The notes: generated by a model not told the origin, from the letters alone. Positions 24,253 to 31,917 are shown, counted from the first letter of the stretch. The stretch: 33,828 nt of DNA from Treponema sp. (GCA_017617145.1 JAFZWX010000184.1:1-33828), one strand, 5' to 3'. Program-made: numbers and translations.

Positions 24253-25946
24253 AGGCTAAATACCGTAATAAGATAATATTCCAATTTTGGATTCATTATC
24301 AAATGAAAGCTTTTTATGTTTTTACCGACATAATGAACTGTAAAACCAGAAGGATAAATATTTACTCCTGTAGTTTTTTCATAAATAACAGGCTGAATTA
24401 TATCGTGTTTAATTGTTCCATCCTTTTGTTCATAATCACATTCAATATTCATAATATCTATTGGTGTAAAACCAAGCCCTGCCCCAGTTTGATTTCCAGA
24501 ACTTCTGTAAAAAGAAAAATATTGATCATCTCCTGTTTTTTGAAGCTGTTCTTTTGTCGGTTTGTCTGTATTAAAAAGACACATACTGAATTTTCTTACA
24601 GCATAATCAAAATCAATTTTTCTTGTTTGTTTAGTAAATTCGTCAACATATTTATAATCGGGATATTGTTCTCTTAATGCAGCTGTTATTGCCTCTTCAT
24701 TTACATAATCATTTTGAGCTATTTTTTTAATTAAATCCGCACCTCCAAAATTTCTTGCAAGAAAAGCTCCAAATGCATAAGTATTTGCATACATTATAAG
24801 CGACGGAATTTCTTCATTTTCCCAGCTTTTAAAACCATAATTATAATACATATTAAAATATGGTAAGCGTCCTTTAGGAGAATCTACATCTTTTATTCCA
24901 AGATAATTCTGGAACATATCTTCTGTTGTCATGCTTAGCATTTCGGTAAACCAGGTATCACAGGTTCTGAAAGACTTAGCAGAAGGATTGTTTGTCATGT
25001 AATTAACAGTTTTAATAACATAATTAATCATGTGGTTAAATTCATGAACAAGAGTTGAATATACAGTTTCTGGACGTTTTGTTAGAAATAAGGCATCTAT
25101 ATAAAATATTTCACATTCATTTGAATTTATTTCATCACTAAAAAAGCCTTGATTTCTATCAAGATAATCCTGGTTATACATATCTCCCGGATAAAAATAG
25201 CCGACAGTTCCACTATCCTGTTTATCTGAAGCATCTCCAAACAAATCAGAAACAAGAATTATTATTTTTTTATTGCATGGAATAAAATATGTTGAATTAT
25301 ATTTTTCATAAAAAGGACTTCCGTTTACAGATGTTTCAAGCTCGTAACAGGAATCAAATTTCTGGCCAATAGTTTTATAATCACTGTTTGAAAGATTAAT
25401 GCCTTTATCAGTTAATTGTTCATTTTTTGAATCTGCAAAAACATAACAATGATTACCTGCATATTTACAAACAGCAGAAACCTGCCCCGAAATATTTTTT
25501 TCTTTACCTGTTATTGTTTTTTCTGTTTTTACATAAGACCAGAATTTTTTTGTATCACCTGCTTTATATGAAATAGTTGTATTGTATCCTTGTGTTATTG
25601 CTCTGTCTGATGTAGAACTTCTTGCAGTCTCCAGAGCATACGATTCACTTACCTTTTCATTTAATTGTCTGTTCAAATTTCGAATAAAACTGTCTGTATC
25701 AGTATATTCTATTTCATTTGAAAACCTTGCAGATTCAACACTTGAAACATATCCTGTTTGTTGAACATTTACAGTTTTAGAAGAATTATTCAGTTTTACA
25801 AGATATATTTCTGCGGTACTATCGGTTGATACATCAACTTCTTTTTGTTCTGCAGGCTCATCACCAAGCAGCAACTGTGAAAGCAATTCACATCCGGAAC
25901 ACAAAAAAAGAGAAAACACAATTAATAAGAGACAAAATTTTTTCAT
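24249..25946 (-). CDS. M30 (hyicolysin)-like zinc metallopeptidase lipoprotein
   Basis: The 565-residue protein starts with a lipoprotein signal ending LCSGC (C19). A ~180-residue N-terminal region precedes a zinc-peptidase domain with H301-E302-F-N-H305 (HExxH). Thirty residues later comes E335 in WFTEMLS, the likely third zinc ligand, as in gluzincin-type M30 peptidases. The segments DGIFFSDEIN-like (residues about 265-275) and the NTYAFGAFLARNFGGADL stretch further resemble that family. It is probably anchored on the periplasmic or outer face and degrades proteins outside the cytoplasm. The promoter and ribosome binding site upstream of 25946 are not obvious. Confidence 0.8.
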   Translation of the reverse strand: MKKFCLLLIVFSLFLCSGCELLSQLLLGDEPAEQKEVDVSTDSTAEIYLVKLNNSSKTVNVQQTGYVSSVESARFSNEIEYTDTDSFIRNLNRQLNEKVSESYALETARSSTSDRAITQGYNTTISYKAGDTKKFWSYVKTEKTITGKEKNISGQVSAVCKYAGNHCYVFADSKNEQLTDKGINLSNSDYKTIGQKFDSCYELETSVNGSPFYEKYNSTYFIPCNKKIIILVSDLFGDASDKQDSGTVGYFYPGDMYNQDYLDRNQGFFSDEINSNECEIFYIDALFLTKRPETVYSTLVHEFNHMINYVIKTVNYMTNNPSAKSFRTCDTWFTEMLSMTTEDMFQNYLGIKDVDSPKGRLPYFNMYYNYGFKSWENEEIPSLIMYANTYAFGAFLARNFGGADLIKKIAQNDYVNEEAITAALREQYPDYKYVDEFTKQTRKIDFDYAVRKFSMCLFNTDKPTKEQLQKTGDDQYFSFYRSSGNQTGAGLGFTPIDIMNIECDYEQKDGTIKHDIIQPVIYEKTTGVNIYPSGFTVHYVGKNIKSFHLIMNPKLEYYLITVFSL

Positions 25947-25968
25947 AAAAATACCACTAAATATTTAG

Positions 25969-25987
25969 CCCTTCGACATGCTCAGGG
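25969..25987. repeat. Single copy of a TTCGACATGCTCAGG-type palindromic repeat
   Basis: CCCTTCGACATGCTCAGGG is a 19-bp imperfect palindrome. It resembles a dispersed repeat (CTTCGACA-GCTCAGG type) known from many unrelated bacterial genomes. Only one copy is present in this window, between the metallopeptidase and adenylate cyclase genes. Confidence 0.5.
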
Positions 25988-26017
25988 ACCGCAACAATCC
26001 CATACACCGCGTACACA

Positions 26018-28975
26018 TTACTTGCTTGTCATGTTCATTACGCCGTCCCAGTCATCGGCAACGCCTTTCTTGATGTAATTTTTACATCTCTCTGCAAATA
26101 CTAAAGCAGTTGGATCGCCATTTGGTAACATTTTTGACGCTTTTACGAACATTTTTCCGGCTTCGGTAAACTGTTTAAGAAGATATTTATCAAGTGCCTG
26201 GTTGAATAAATCAATTTCTTCAAGTTCAATTTTTGTAAGTTCTTCGGTAAAGCCCATTACTGTATACAACTGAACTGGAGTAGAACGGCCTACTACCCTA
26301 ACACGGTCGAGTCTTCGTACGGTAATCTTTCCCTGATTTACACCTGTATTTGCCATTTCCCATGTATCTTCGGAACACATAATCCAGGAACCGTATACTT
26401 TGTTTACACCTTCAAGTCGGCTTGCAAGGTTTACAGTATCTCCAATCATTGTATAGTTAAGCTTACTGAAAGCTTCTGTTTTACTACCCATAAGACCAAC
26501 AAATGCTTCACCAGAGTTAATACCAATACGAGTCTGTAGCGGTTTAAGTTCTATTGTTTCAACTTCGCCATTCTCATTTTCAATAGTAACAGGCTTAAAT
26601 AAATTCTGATGTGTATTATTAAATTCAACCTCTGCCTTTTTCATACGGATTGCCGAATCAAGACAAAGATATGCCCATTCTTCTTTTGTATGAGTTCCAA
26701 GCGGGTCCGGAGCACCAAACATAGAGATAATAGCATCACCTTCATACTTATCGATATTTCCTGAATTACGAAGAATCTCGTTAGACATACTTCCAAGATA
26801 TTCGTTAAGAATTTCAATAAGCTTGTTTGGTCCTTCTTCCTTGTAAATTTTACCTATACTTTCACTAAGGGTCGAAAACTTCTGGATATCACTGAACAGC
26901 GCTGTAATACATTTCTTCTGACCTTCTGTTTTAAAAGCATCAGGGTTTGCACGAAGCTGAGCAACTGTATCTTTGTTAGCAAAAGAAGATGCAATTTCGG
27001 TAATGAATCGTTTTTCTCGGCTGCTTACAACGTATCGGTAAATAACACCGCCAAAGAAATCGAGGATTGTAAAGAATATTACTCCACCAACTATTGGAAT
27101 ATAAATCTGGAACAACGGAAGAATAACAAGGAAACCAGCTATTATTATAACTGTGCTTATTGCACCAACAAGGTTCTTTGTCCAGGAAGAAGCCTTACAC
27201 AAAATAAGTGCAAGAATTACAGTTATAATAAATGATATTCCAAGACCATAATACCATGGATATGGTGTAATAAAGTTTCTTGTAAGCAGAGTATTCATGA
27301 TATTTGCGTGAATAAGTACGTTTACATACTGCTTTGCAAATGGAATGGCACCGATATCTGTTGTAGATGCAGCTGTATGTCCAAAAAGACAGTATTTACC
27401 TTCCAGATAGTTTTTCCACTCATTAAAGTTGTCTAAATATGAATTGATATGATATTCAATTTCTTTAAAAATCTCTGAGAATACGTTCATCTGGTCATAA
27501 TTATTATATGGAGAATCAGGATTTGCTATTACGAAATCTTGTATTTCCTTAAAATAATCCATATCTACAAAACGCTTAACTTCACTAAAGAAAAAATTAC
27601 GGTTTTCATAATAATTATCATAATCTTCCTGTGTAAGACCATCTATTACGTTTCCATTGTCATCATAACCTGTACAAAGACTAAGCATATATGCTTTCTG
27701 ATCTTTTAGACTTTGATACAGTTCTACAATTCCATATAAATCATCGTAATAAGAAAGAGGAACGCCATCGTTATCAAAAATTACATAAAGATTATTTGTT
27801 TCATCAGAATCGTCATCTTCGCCAAGCAGACTTCTAAGGTCATTAAAAAGAGAAGATTCTATTTCATCAAGCTGTAAAATCGGACTTATATAAATGGAAT
27901 TACATCCAAATATCTTTCTGCTTTCTTTAGCATCACGTACCTCATCATGCTGCCAGTTAATAAGCATTTTTCCATGTTCATCAAGAGGAATTTTTACATC
28001 CTTTGGTTCTGTATCACCCGGGAATTTTGCATTTTTAAGAATAAGTGCATTTTTGGTACGCTCAAATTCTGTTATTCCAAGAATATCCATAAGAGGACCA
28101 AAAGAAAGCTGACCTAAATATTTTCCGTCATATTGATACAATAATTCATTGCGGCGACGAATACCATCAGTATCGATGTTTGAGTTTGTAAAACCTACAC
28201 CTTTTGCATGGCGCATAAAAAGATTAAGTGTTGGTGTAAAACCTTTTTTATCATCAGGGTAAGTTTCTTTAAAGTTGTAATCATTGTCTCTTAAAGTAAA
28301 TCCATTTTCATCCTTTACCTTAGAAAACAACATATTATTTTCAATAAAATTGATATCGTCTTCTGTAATAAATGAATAACCAAGATCAAGTTCGTTTACT
28401 GTAAGATATGTATTGCCAAAGAATTGAATTGCCCTTGCAAAATAATCGTCATTATCAAAAGCAATATTGTTTTCTACGTATTCATAAAGATCATCATAAA
28501 GAGGATACAGATATTCATCGATGTAAGAATCGGCAAGGTCATGTGCATCTTCTACATCATAGCCCTGCTGAAGTGCTGTAGGTACAGCATGCATAAGCTC
28601 TACAGTCCATTGCTCCGTTTCTGATATTTTTCCATTAACTTTGTTAATAGAATCTGACGGAACAGATTTTGCAGAGGTCGAAATATACTCAATATCGAAT
28701 ATTCCAGCTGCTGCACCAAGTTCCTTAAGACGGATTAATACATCAGCAATAATATTTCTTGACCAAGGCCATTCACCAAGACGATCAATATCATCATCCG
28801 AAATGGCAACAACCATTACCTTATCATCCATTGCAGGTTCTTTTGTAAAATGCAAAAGTCCGTCATACAGACGAAAATCAAGCTTTTCAAAAACATTAAA
28901 AATACAAAGGAAACCGATTATAATTGCAAGACCTAAAGTAAAACTTAAATTAAATACTAATGATTTATTTTTCAT
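26018..28975 (-). CDS. CHASE2-domain membrane adenylate cyclase (class IIIb)
   Basis: The 985-residue protein has an N-terminal membrane helix, a very large extracytoplasmic CHASE2 region (about 35-565, with DKVMVVAISDDDIDRLGEWP, and NTDGIRRRNEL-like signature), three membrane helices (about 575-650), then a class III cyclase domain and a helical, TPR-like tail. Metal-binding aspartates are D696 (FSDIQKF) and D747 (EGDAIISMFG). K743 and T842 (YTMIGDTVN) are the ATP-specifying pair of subclass IIIb. N849 and R853 are the transition-state residues. All are intact, so it should make cAMP in response to a periplasmic signal. The CHASE2 part is longer than usual, with acidic insertions around residues 365-530. 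Confidence 0.93.
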   Translation of the reverse strand: MKNKSLVFNLSFTLGLAIIIGFLCIFNVFEKLDFRLYDGLLHFTKEPAMDDKVMVVAISDDDIDRLGEWPWSRNIIADVLIRLKELGAAAGIFDIEYISTSAKSVPSDSINKVNGKISETEQWTVELMHAVPTALQQGYDVEDAHDLADSYIDEYLYPLYDDLYEYVENNIAFDNDDYFARAIQFFGNTYLTVNELDLGYSFITEDDINFIENNMLFSKVKDENGFTLRDNDYNFKETYPDDKKGFTPTLNLFMRHAKGVGFTNSNIDTDGIRRRNELLYQYDGKYLGQLSFGPLMDILGITEFERTKNALILKNAKFPGDTEPKDVKIPLDEHGKMLINWQHDEVRDAKESRKIFGCNSIYISPILQLDEIESSLFNDLRSLLGEDDDSDETNNLYVIFDNDGVPLSYYDDLYGIVELYQSLKDQKAYMLSLCTGYDDNGNVIDGLTQEDYDNYYENRNFFFSEVKRFVDMDYFKEIQDFVIANPDSPYNNYDQMNVFSEIFKEIEYHINSYLDNFNEWKNYLEGKYCLFGHTAASTTDIGAIPFAKQYVNVLIHANIMNTLLTRNFITPYPWYYGLGISFIITVILALILCKASSWTKNLVGAISTVIIIAGFLVILPLFQIYIPIVGGVIFFTILDFFGGVIYRYVVSSREKRFITEIASSFANKDTVAQLRANPDAFKTEGQKKCITALFSDIQKFSTLSESIGKIYKEEGPNKLIEILNEYLGSMSNEILRNSGNIDKYEGDAIISMFGAPDPLGTHTKEEWAYLCLDSAIRMKKAEVEFNNTHQNLFKPVTIENENGEVETIELKPLQTRIGINSGEAFVGLMGSKTEAFSKLNYTMIGDTVNLASRLEGVNKVYGSWIMCSEDTWEMANTGVNQGKITVRRLDRVRVVGRSTPVQLYTVMGFTEELTKIELEEIDLFNQALDKYLLKQFTEAGKMFVKASKMLPNGDPTALVFAERCKNYIKKGVADDWDGVMNMTSK

Positions 28976-28981
28976 TCTTAT

Positions 28982-29011
28982 ATTATATCAGAACAGTAGA
29001 GAATTTACCAA
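28982..29011 (-). promoter_or_regulatory. Promoter of the adenylate cyclase gene, leaderless
   Basis: On the minus strand TTGGTA (29011-29006), an 18-bp spacer and TATAAT (28987-28982) end 6 nt before the ATG at 28975. The predicted +1 is the A of the ATG, and no Shine-Dalgarno is present. Confidence 0.7.
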
Positions 29012-29044
29012 TTATTTTTTTGAAGTATTATTTACAAGTATAAC

Positions 29045-29698
29045 TTATGATACAGGCGGAATATAAACCAGCCATTTTCCATTTTCTTTTTTAAACTCGT
29101 AATAAATGGCATCGGGCATATCTTCGCGAATTTGTACTGCCTTTACATGAGTTTTAGAAATATAGCGGATTTCGTCAATCTGACTGTTTTTACGCGCTGG
29201 AATAAAAACAAACTTAAAATAGTCTTCGATTGTTTTTAGTTCAATAAGCTTGTTTGGAAGCTTTCTTTGAGCTTTGCGTAAATTTACAGGATTTTTGTAA
29301 TATTCTTTGGACTCATCATCTATATACTTAAGCCAGGCAAGAGTGTCTTTTGATTCCATGATTTGGGCAAGTTCAGAAATAATTTCAAGAATTTCATTTT
29401 TATCGTCTGTAAATTCCTGTTTAGATACAGCTTCGGCTTCGTCAAGATTTGCAATGGAACGAAGATATTCATCGTCTGTTGAATCACCTTCTTCAACTAT
29501 AACAATAACGTCATCCTCATCATTTTCATAAGGCTGCTCTGGTGTAATTTCTTCTGGTTCTTCAGGCTCAATTTCTGGTTGTTCAATTAATGGTTCAACA
29601 GGTGGTTCCGATTCCTCCTGTTTAGAAGCACATGATGAGAATATAAAAACAAATAGTACAGCAATTACTGTAAATGTAAAAATAATTTTCTTTTTCAT
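29045..29698 (-). CDS. Hypothetical lipoprotein with an acidic proline-rich linker
   Basis: I start at the second in-frame ATG (29698), which gives MKKKIIFTFTV... with lipobox IFSSC (C23). The upstream ATG at 29716 would lie before the predicted transcription start. After the signal comes a Glu/Pro-rich stretch of about 50 residues (for example PEEPEEITPEQPYENDEDD), typical of a wall- or membrane-spacing linker. A C-terminal domain of about 130 residues follows, ending with YEFKKENGKWLVYIPP, reminiscent of SnoaL/NTF2-like or DUF4878-type folds. Function unknown. It is divergent from coaD across a 57-bp gap. Confidence 0.8.
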   Translation of the reverse strand: MKKKIIFTFTVIAVLFVFIFSSCASKQEESEPPVEPLIEQPEIEPEEPEEITPEQPYENDEDDVIVIVEEGDSTDDEYLRSIANLDEAEAVSKQEFTDDKNEILEIISELAQIMESKDTLAWLKYIDDESKEYYKNPVNLRKAQRKLPNKLIELKTIEDYFKFVFIPARKNSQIDEIRYISKTHVKAVQIREDMPDAIYYEFKKENGKWLVYIPPVS

Positions 29699-29706
29699 AC
29701 ATAAAA

Positions 29707-29736
29707 AATATAACATCTATTGCGCCATTTCGTCAA
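29707..29736 (-). promoter_or_regulatory. Promoter of the lipoprotein gene, leaderless
   Basis: On the minus strand TTGACG (29736-29731), an 18-bp spacer and TATATT (29712-29707) end 8 nt before the ATG at 29698. It overlaps the coaD promoter on the other strand. Confidence 0.6.
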
Positions 29737-29748
29737 ATAAGATACAAA
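29720..29748 (+). promoter_or_regulatory. Promoter of coaD, leaderless
   Basis: TTGCGC (29720-29725), a 17-bp spacer and TACAAA (29743-29748) end 7 nt before the ATG at 29756. No Shine-Dalgarno is present. Confidence 0.6.
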
Positions 29749-29755
29749 TAAATAT

Positions 29756-30235
29756 ATGATAAAAGCAGTTTTTCCGGGTTCTTTTGACCCTCCTACTAAC
29801 GGACATTTAGATATTATTCAGCGTGCCTCAAAATTATTTGATGATGTTGACGTTCTGATTTCTGTAAATCCAAACAAAAACTATATGTTTACAGAACAGG
29901 AACGCCTTGCAATGCTACAGGAGCTTTTAAAAAATTACAAGAATGTACAGATTCATGTATGGGAAGGTCTGATTGTAAACTACGCCAAAGAAGTCGGCGC
30001 AAAGGTTTTAATCCGCGGAATTCGTTCCAGCAATGATTTTTCGTACGAATTTGAGCTTGCCCACATGAACCAGAACTTAAACCCCGCCATTGAAACCATG
30101 TTCCTTCCAAGCAAAGAAAAATGGGGCGTAGTAAAATCAAGCAGCATAAAAGAACTTGCCCTTTTCGGCGGCGACATTTCGCGCATGGTACCACAACTGG
30201 TTGAAGCTGAACTTAAGAAGAAACTTGGGAAGTAG
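29756..30235 (+). CDS. coaD: Phosphopantetheine adenylyltransferase
   Basis: The 159-residue length is standard for CoaD. FPGSFDPPTNGHLDII (6-21) carries the T-x-G-H nucleotidyltransferase motif with H17. LIRGIRSSNDFSYEFELAHMN and the late KSSSIKELALFGGDIS motif are family hallmarks; the latter binds the ATP phosphates. The enzyme adenylylates 4'-phosphopantetheine to dephospho-CoA, the penultimate step of coenzyme A synthesis. It has its own leaderless-type promoter. A 15-bp tandem repeat and a long hairpin follow, separating it from rpmF-acpP. The neighbouring acpP also depends on CoA for its prosthetic group. Confidence 0.97.
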   Translation: MIKAVFPGSFDPPTNGHLDIIQRASKLFDDVDVLISVNPNKNYMFTEQERLAMLQELLKNYKNVQIHVWEGLIVNYAKEVGAKVLIRGIRSSNDFSYEFELAHMNQNLNPAIETMFLPSKEKWGVVKSSSIKELALFGGDISRMVPQLVEAELKKKLGK

Positions 30236-30239
30236 CAAA

Positions 30240-30269
30240 ATAGTAAATAGTGAAATAGTAAATAGTGAA
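30240..30269. repeat. Two tandem copies of a 15-bp unit, related to the array at 468-537
   Basis: ATAGTAAATAGTGAA occurs twice, 4 bp after the coaD stop. On the minus strand it reads TTCACTATTTACTAT, the 14-bp unit of 468-537 with one extra T. Both arrays adjoin a family A hairpin through the same T-rich junction containing GCCTTCACTATT. Confidence 0.9.
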
Positions 30270-30275
30270 GGCATT

Positions 30276-30362
30276 GAAAAATGCGGAGGGCGAAAAAGGA
30301 TTTTGCGGAGCTCCCTTTTCGTCCTGCGGAGCAAAATCATTTTTCGCCCGTAAGCATTTTTC
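30276..30362. repeat. Long hairpin, family A copy 6
   Basis: GAAAAATGC (30276-30284) pairs with GCATTTTTC (30354-30362). GGGCGAAAAA pairs with TTTTTCGCCC, and GATTTTGC pairs with GCAAAATC. The loop, read on the minus strand, contains AGGACGAAAAGGGAG. It may end coaD transcription, as T-runs lie in the distal arm. Confidence 0.85.
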
Positions 30363-30376
30363 TATATGCTCTAATA

Positions 30377-30406
30377 TTGACATTTTTACGATATTTGTTG
30401 TATATT
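30377..30406 (+). promoter_or_regulatory. Promoter of rpmF-acpP
   Basis: TTGACA (30377-30382), an 18-bp spacer and TATATT (30401-30406). The predicted start leaves a leader of about 37 nt that carries a GAGG Shine-Dalgarno before the rpmF ATG at 30450. Confidence 0.75.
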
Positions 30407-30449
30407 AAATAAATTATTATTTATTGATTTTTAAAGTGAGGTTACATAT

Positions 30450-30638
30450 ATGGCAGTACCTAGATCAAAAGTATCAAAGGCAGTAACAAAAAGACGCCAG
30501 ACAATCAATATGAAACTTAAGGCACCACAGCTTGTTGAATGCAATAACTGCGGAAACCTTGTACAGTCTCATCATGTTTGTCCTAAGTGCGGATTCTACC
30601 GTGGACGTCAGATTATTACACCAGAGATTAACGGATAA
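30450..30638 (+). CDS. rpmF: 50S ribosomal protein L32
   Basis: The 62-residue protein opens MAVPRSKVSKAVTKRRQT, close to the L32 signature. It has a zinc ribbon of four cysteines (CNNCGNLVQSHHVCPKC) and the conserved Y-R-G-R ending. It is a small structural protein of the large ribosomal subunit. The gene is followed after 15 bp by acpP, reflecting the common link between rpmF and fatty-acid synthesis genes. A GAGG ribosome binding site precedes the ATG. Confidence 0.97.
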   Translation: MAVPRSKVSKAVTKRRQTINMKLKAPQLVECNNCGNLVQSHHVCPKCGFYRGRQIITPEING

Positions 30639-30653
30639 TTCAGGAGAAAAAAA

Positions 30654-30893
30654 ATGGACGAATTGTTTGAAAAAATGCAGAAATTGATTGTTGAAAAGTT
30701 GGACATCGATGCAGCTAAAGTTACACTCGATGCTTCTTTTAGAAACGACCTTGGTGCAGACAGCCTTGATACTTACGAGCTTGTTTATGCAATCGAAGAA
30801 GAGCTTGGCGTAAGCATTCCAGATGAAAAAGCCAACGAATTTGAAACAGTTCGCGACGCTTACGATTTCATTAAAGCTGAATTGGATAAATAA
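30654..30893 (+). CDS. acpP: Acyl carrier protein
   Basis: The 79-residue acidic protein has the GADSLDTYEL motif, with S37 as the site for 4'-phosphopantetheine. It is the carrier for fatty-acid and phospholipid acyl chains. AGGAGA precedes the ATG, and it is cotranscribed with rpmF. A strong intrinsic terminator lies 24 bp after the stop. Confidence 0.97.
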   Translation: MDELFEKMQKLIVEKLDIDAAKVTLDASFRNDLGADSLDTYELVYAIEEELGVSIPDEKANEFETVRDAYDFIKAELDK

Positions 30894-30916
30894 TTAAAAT
30901 ATCTGATAATCTTTAG

Positions 30917-30950
30917 AAAAGTACAAGTGAAGAGCTTGTACTTTTTTTTT
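30917..30950 (+). terminator. Intrinsic terminator after acpP
   Basis: AAAAGTACAAG (30917-30927) pairs with CTTGTACTTTT around the 7-nt loop TGAAGAG, and is followed by a run of nine T. Confidence 0.93.
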
Positions 30951-30953
30951 ATG

Positions 30954-31054
30954 GAGATTGTCGGGTCAAGCCCGACAATGACACATTCTGTCATTAACGG
31001 ATAAAACCCGACAATGACACATTCTGTCATTACCGGGCTTGACCCGGTAATCTC
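30954..31054. repeat. Array of three REPIN-like palindromes (family B)
   Basis: One full unit at 30954-30983 and an inverted full unit at 31025-31054 flank a partial unit (about 30989-31018) in which the GGGCTTGACC core has decayed to GGATAAAACCC. ACATTCTGTCATT joins the units on both sides. It fills the gap between the acpP terminator and rnc. The rnc promoter must lie in or next to the last unit. Confidence 0.88.
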
Positions 31055-31066
31055 ATATTAAAAGAC

Positions 31067-31756
31067 ATGGACAAACAAAGAAAAGAAGCTCTTAATGCCT
31101 TCTGCAAAAAAGTAAAAATCCGCTTTAAAAACCTTGAAATGCTTGATCTGGCATTTCACCACCGAAGTATTACTAACGAAAAAAAACATATAAAAAACAA
31201 TGAAAGACTCGAATTCTTAGGAGATTCTGTACTTGGAATTGTTACAGCCGCTTATCTATATAATAATTTTCCAAATCCTGAAGGCGATCTTGCAAAAATC
31301 AAATCGGCTGTAGTTTCCGAAAAAGCACTTGCACCTATCGCACTGGAATTTGGTATAGATAAATTACTTGTTTTGGGAAAAGGAGAAGAAGCAAGTGGCG
31401 GACGTACAAAACCTGCAATTCTTGCAGACTGTATGGAAGCAATAATTGGTGCCTATTATCTTGATTCCGGTTATAAAAATGCAGAAAAATATGTATTAGA
31501 GTTCATAATCCCAGAAATAAACAGGACAATTTCAACAGGTACAAAAGATTATAAAACTCAATTACAGGAAATTTACCAGAAAAAAACAAAATTGGTACCT
31601 AAATATGAATTAGTAGAAAAATCAGGACCTGCACATGATCAGACTTTCATAGTATATGTTCACCTGGATAACAAAAAATTTGGTCCTGCTAGTGCCAAAT
31701 CAAAAAAAGAAGCTGAACAGATTGCTGCAAAAATGGCACTGGATTCAATAAAATAA
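31067..31756 (+). CDS. rnc: Ribonuclease III
   Basis: The 229-residue protein has the RNase III signature NERLEFLGDSVLG (45-57), with catalytic D53, and a second acidic motif, DCMEAIIGAYYLD. A C-terminal double-stranded RNA-binding domain (about 158-229) includes YELVEKSGPAHDQTFIVYV and the final KKEAEQIAAKMAL helix. It cleaves double-stranded RNA in rRNA maturation and mRNA turnover; the long hairpins in this genome are plausible substrates. No Shine-Dalgarno precedes the ATG. CATATT ends 7 nt upstream, a weaker case of the leaderless pattern. Confidence 0.97.
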   Translation: MDKQRKEALNAFCKKVKIRFKNLEMLDLAFHHRSITNEKKHIKNNERLEFLGDSVLGIVTAAYLYNNFPNPEGDLAKIKSAVVSEKALAPIALEFGIDKLLVLGKGEEASGGRTKPAILADCMEAIIGAYYLDSGYKNAEKYVLEFIIPEINRTISTGTKDYKTQLQEIYQKKTKLVPKYELVEKSGPAHDQTFIVYVHLDNKKFGPASAKSKKEAEQIAAKMALDSIK

Positions 31757-31786
31757 ATATTAAAAAATCGAAAATGCCTTTTTATG

Positions 31787-31877
31787 ATGAAAAAAGCTCA
31801 CGCGAATAACCCTGTTTTGCTCCACTAAACGAAGAGGGCGTTCCGCAAAACAGGAACATTCGCTACGCTTTTTTCAT
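31787..31877. terminator. Long hairpin, family A copy 7; bidirectional terminator
   Basis: ATGAAAAAAGC (31787-31797) pairs with GCTTTTTTCAT (31867-31877). Inner stems GCGAAT/ATTCGC and CCTGTTTTGC/GCAAAACAGG close on a loop with AAACGAAGAGGGCG. The stem and loop are close to copy 3 at 18023-18121. It follows rnc by 30 bp. Confidence 0.85.
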
Positions 31878-31888
31878 AAAAATCATTA

Positions 31889-31917
31889 TTGATTTTTTAC
31901 TATTCATAATTTATAAT
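31889..31917 (+). promoter_or_regulatory. Promoter of the HEAT-repeat protein gene
   Basis: TTGATT (31889-31894), a 17-bp spacer and TATAAT (31912-31917). The leader of about 36 nt ends in a strong AGGAGG ribosome binding site before the ATG at 31960. Confidence 0.75.

Noticed and set aside
374..31877. Family A hairpins as plain terminators only
   Set aside because: Copy 4 lies upstream of both flanking genes and copy 2 has no T-run, so termination cannot explain the whole family.
374..31877. Riboswitch or integron attC sites
   Set aside because: No known aptamer pattern or integrase gene is present, and the hairpins are flanked by ordinary housekeeping genes, not cassettes.
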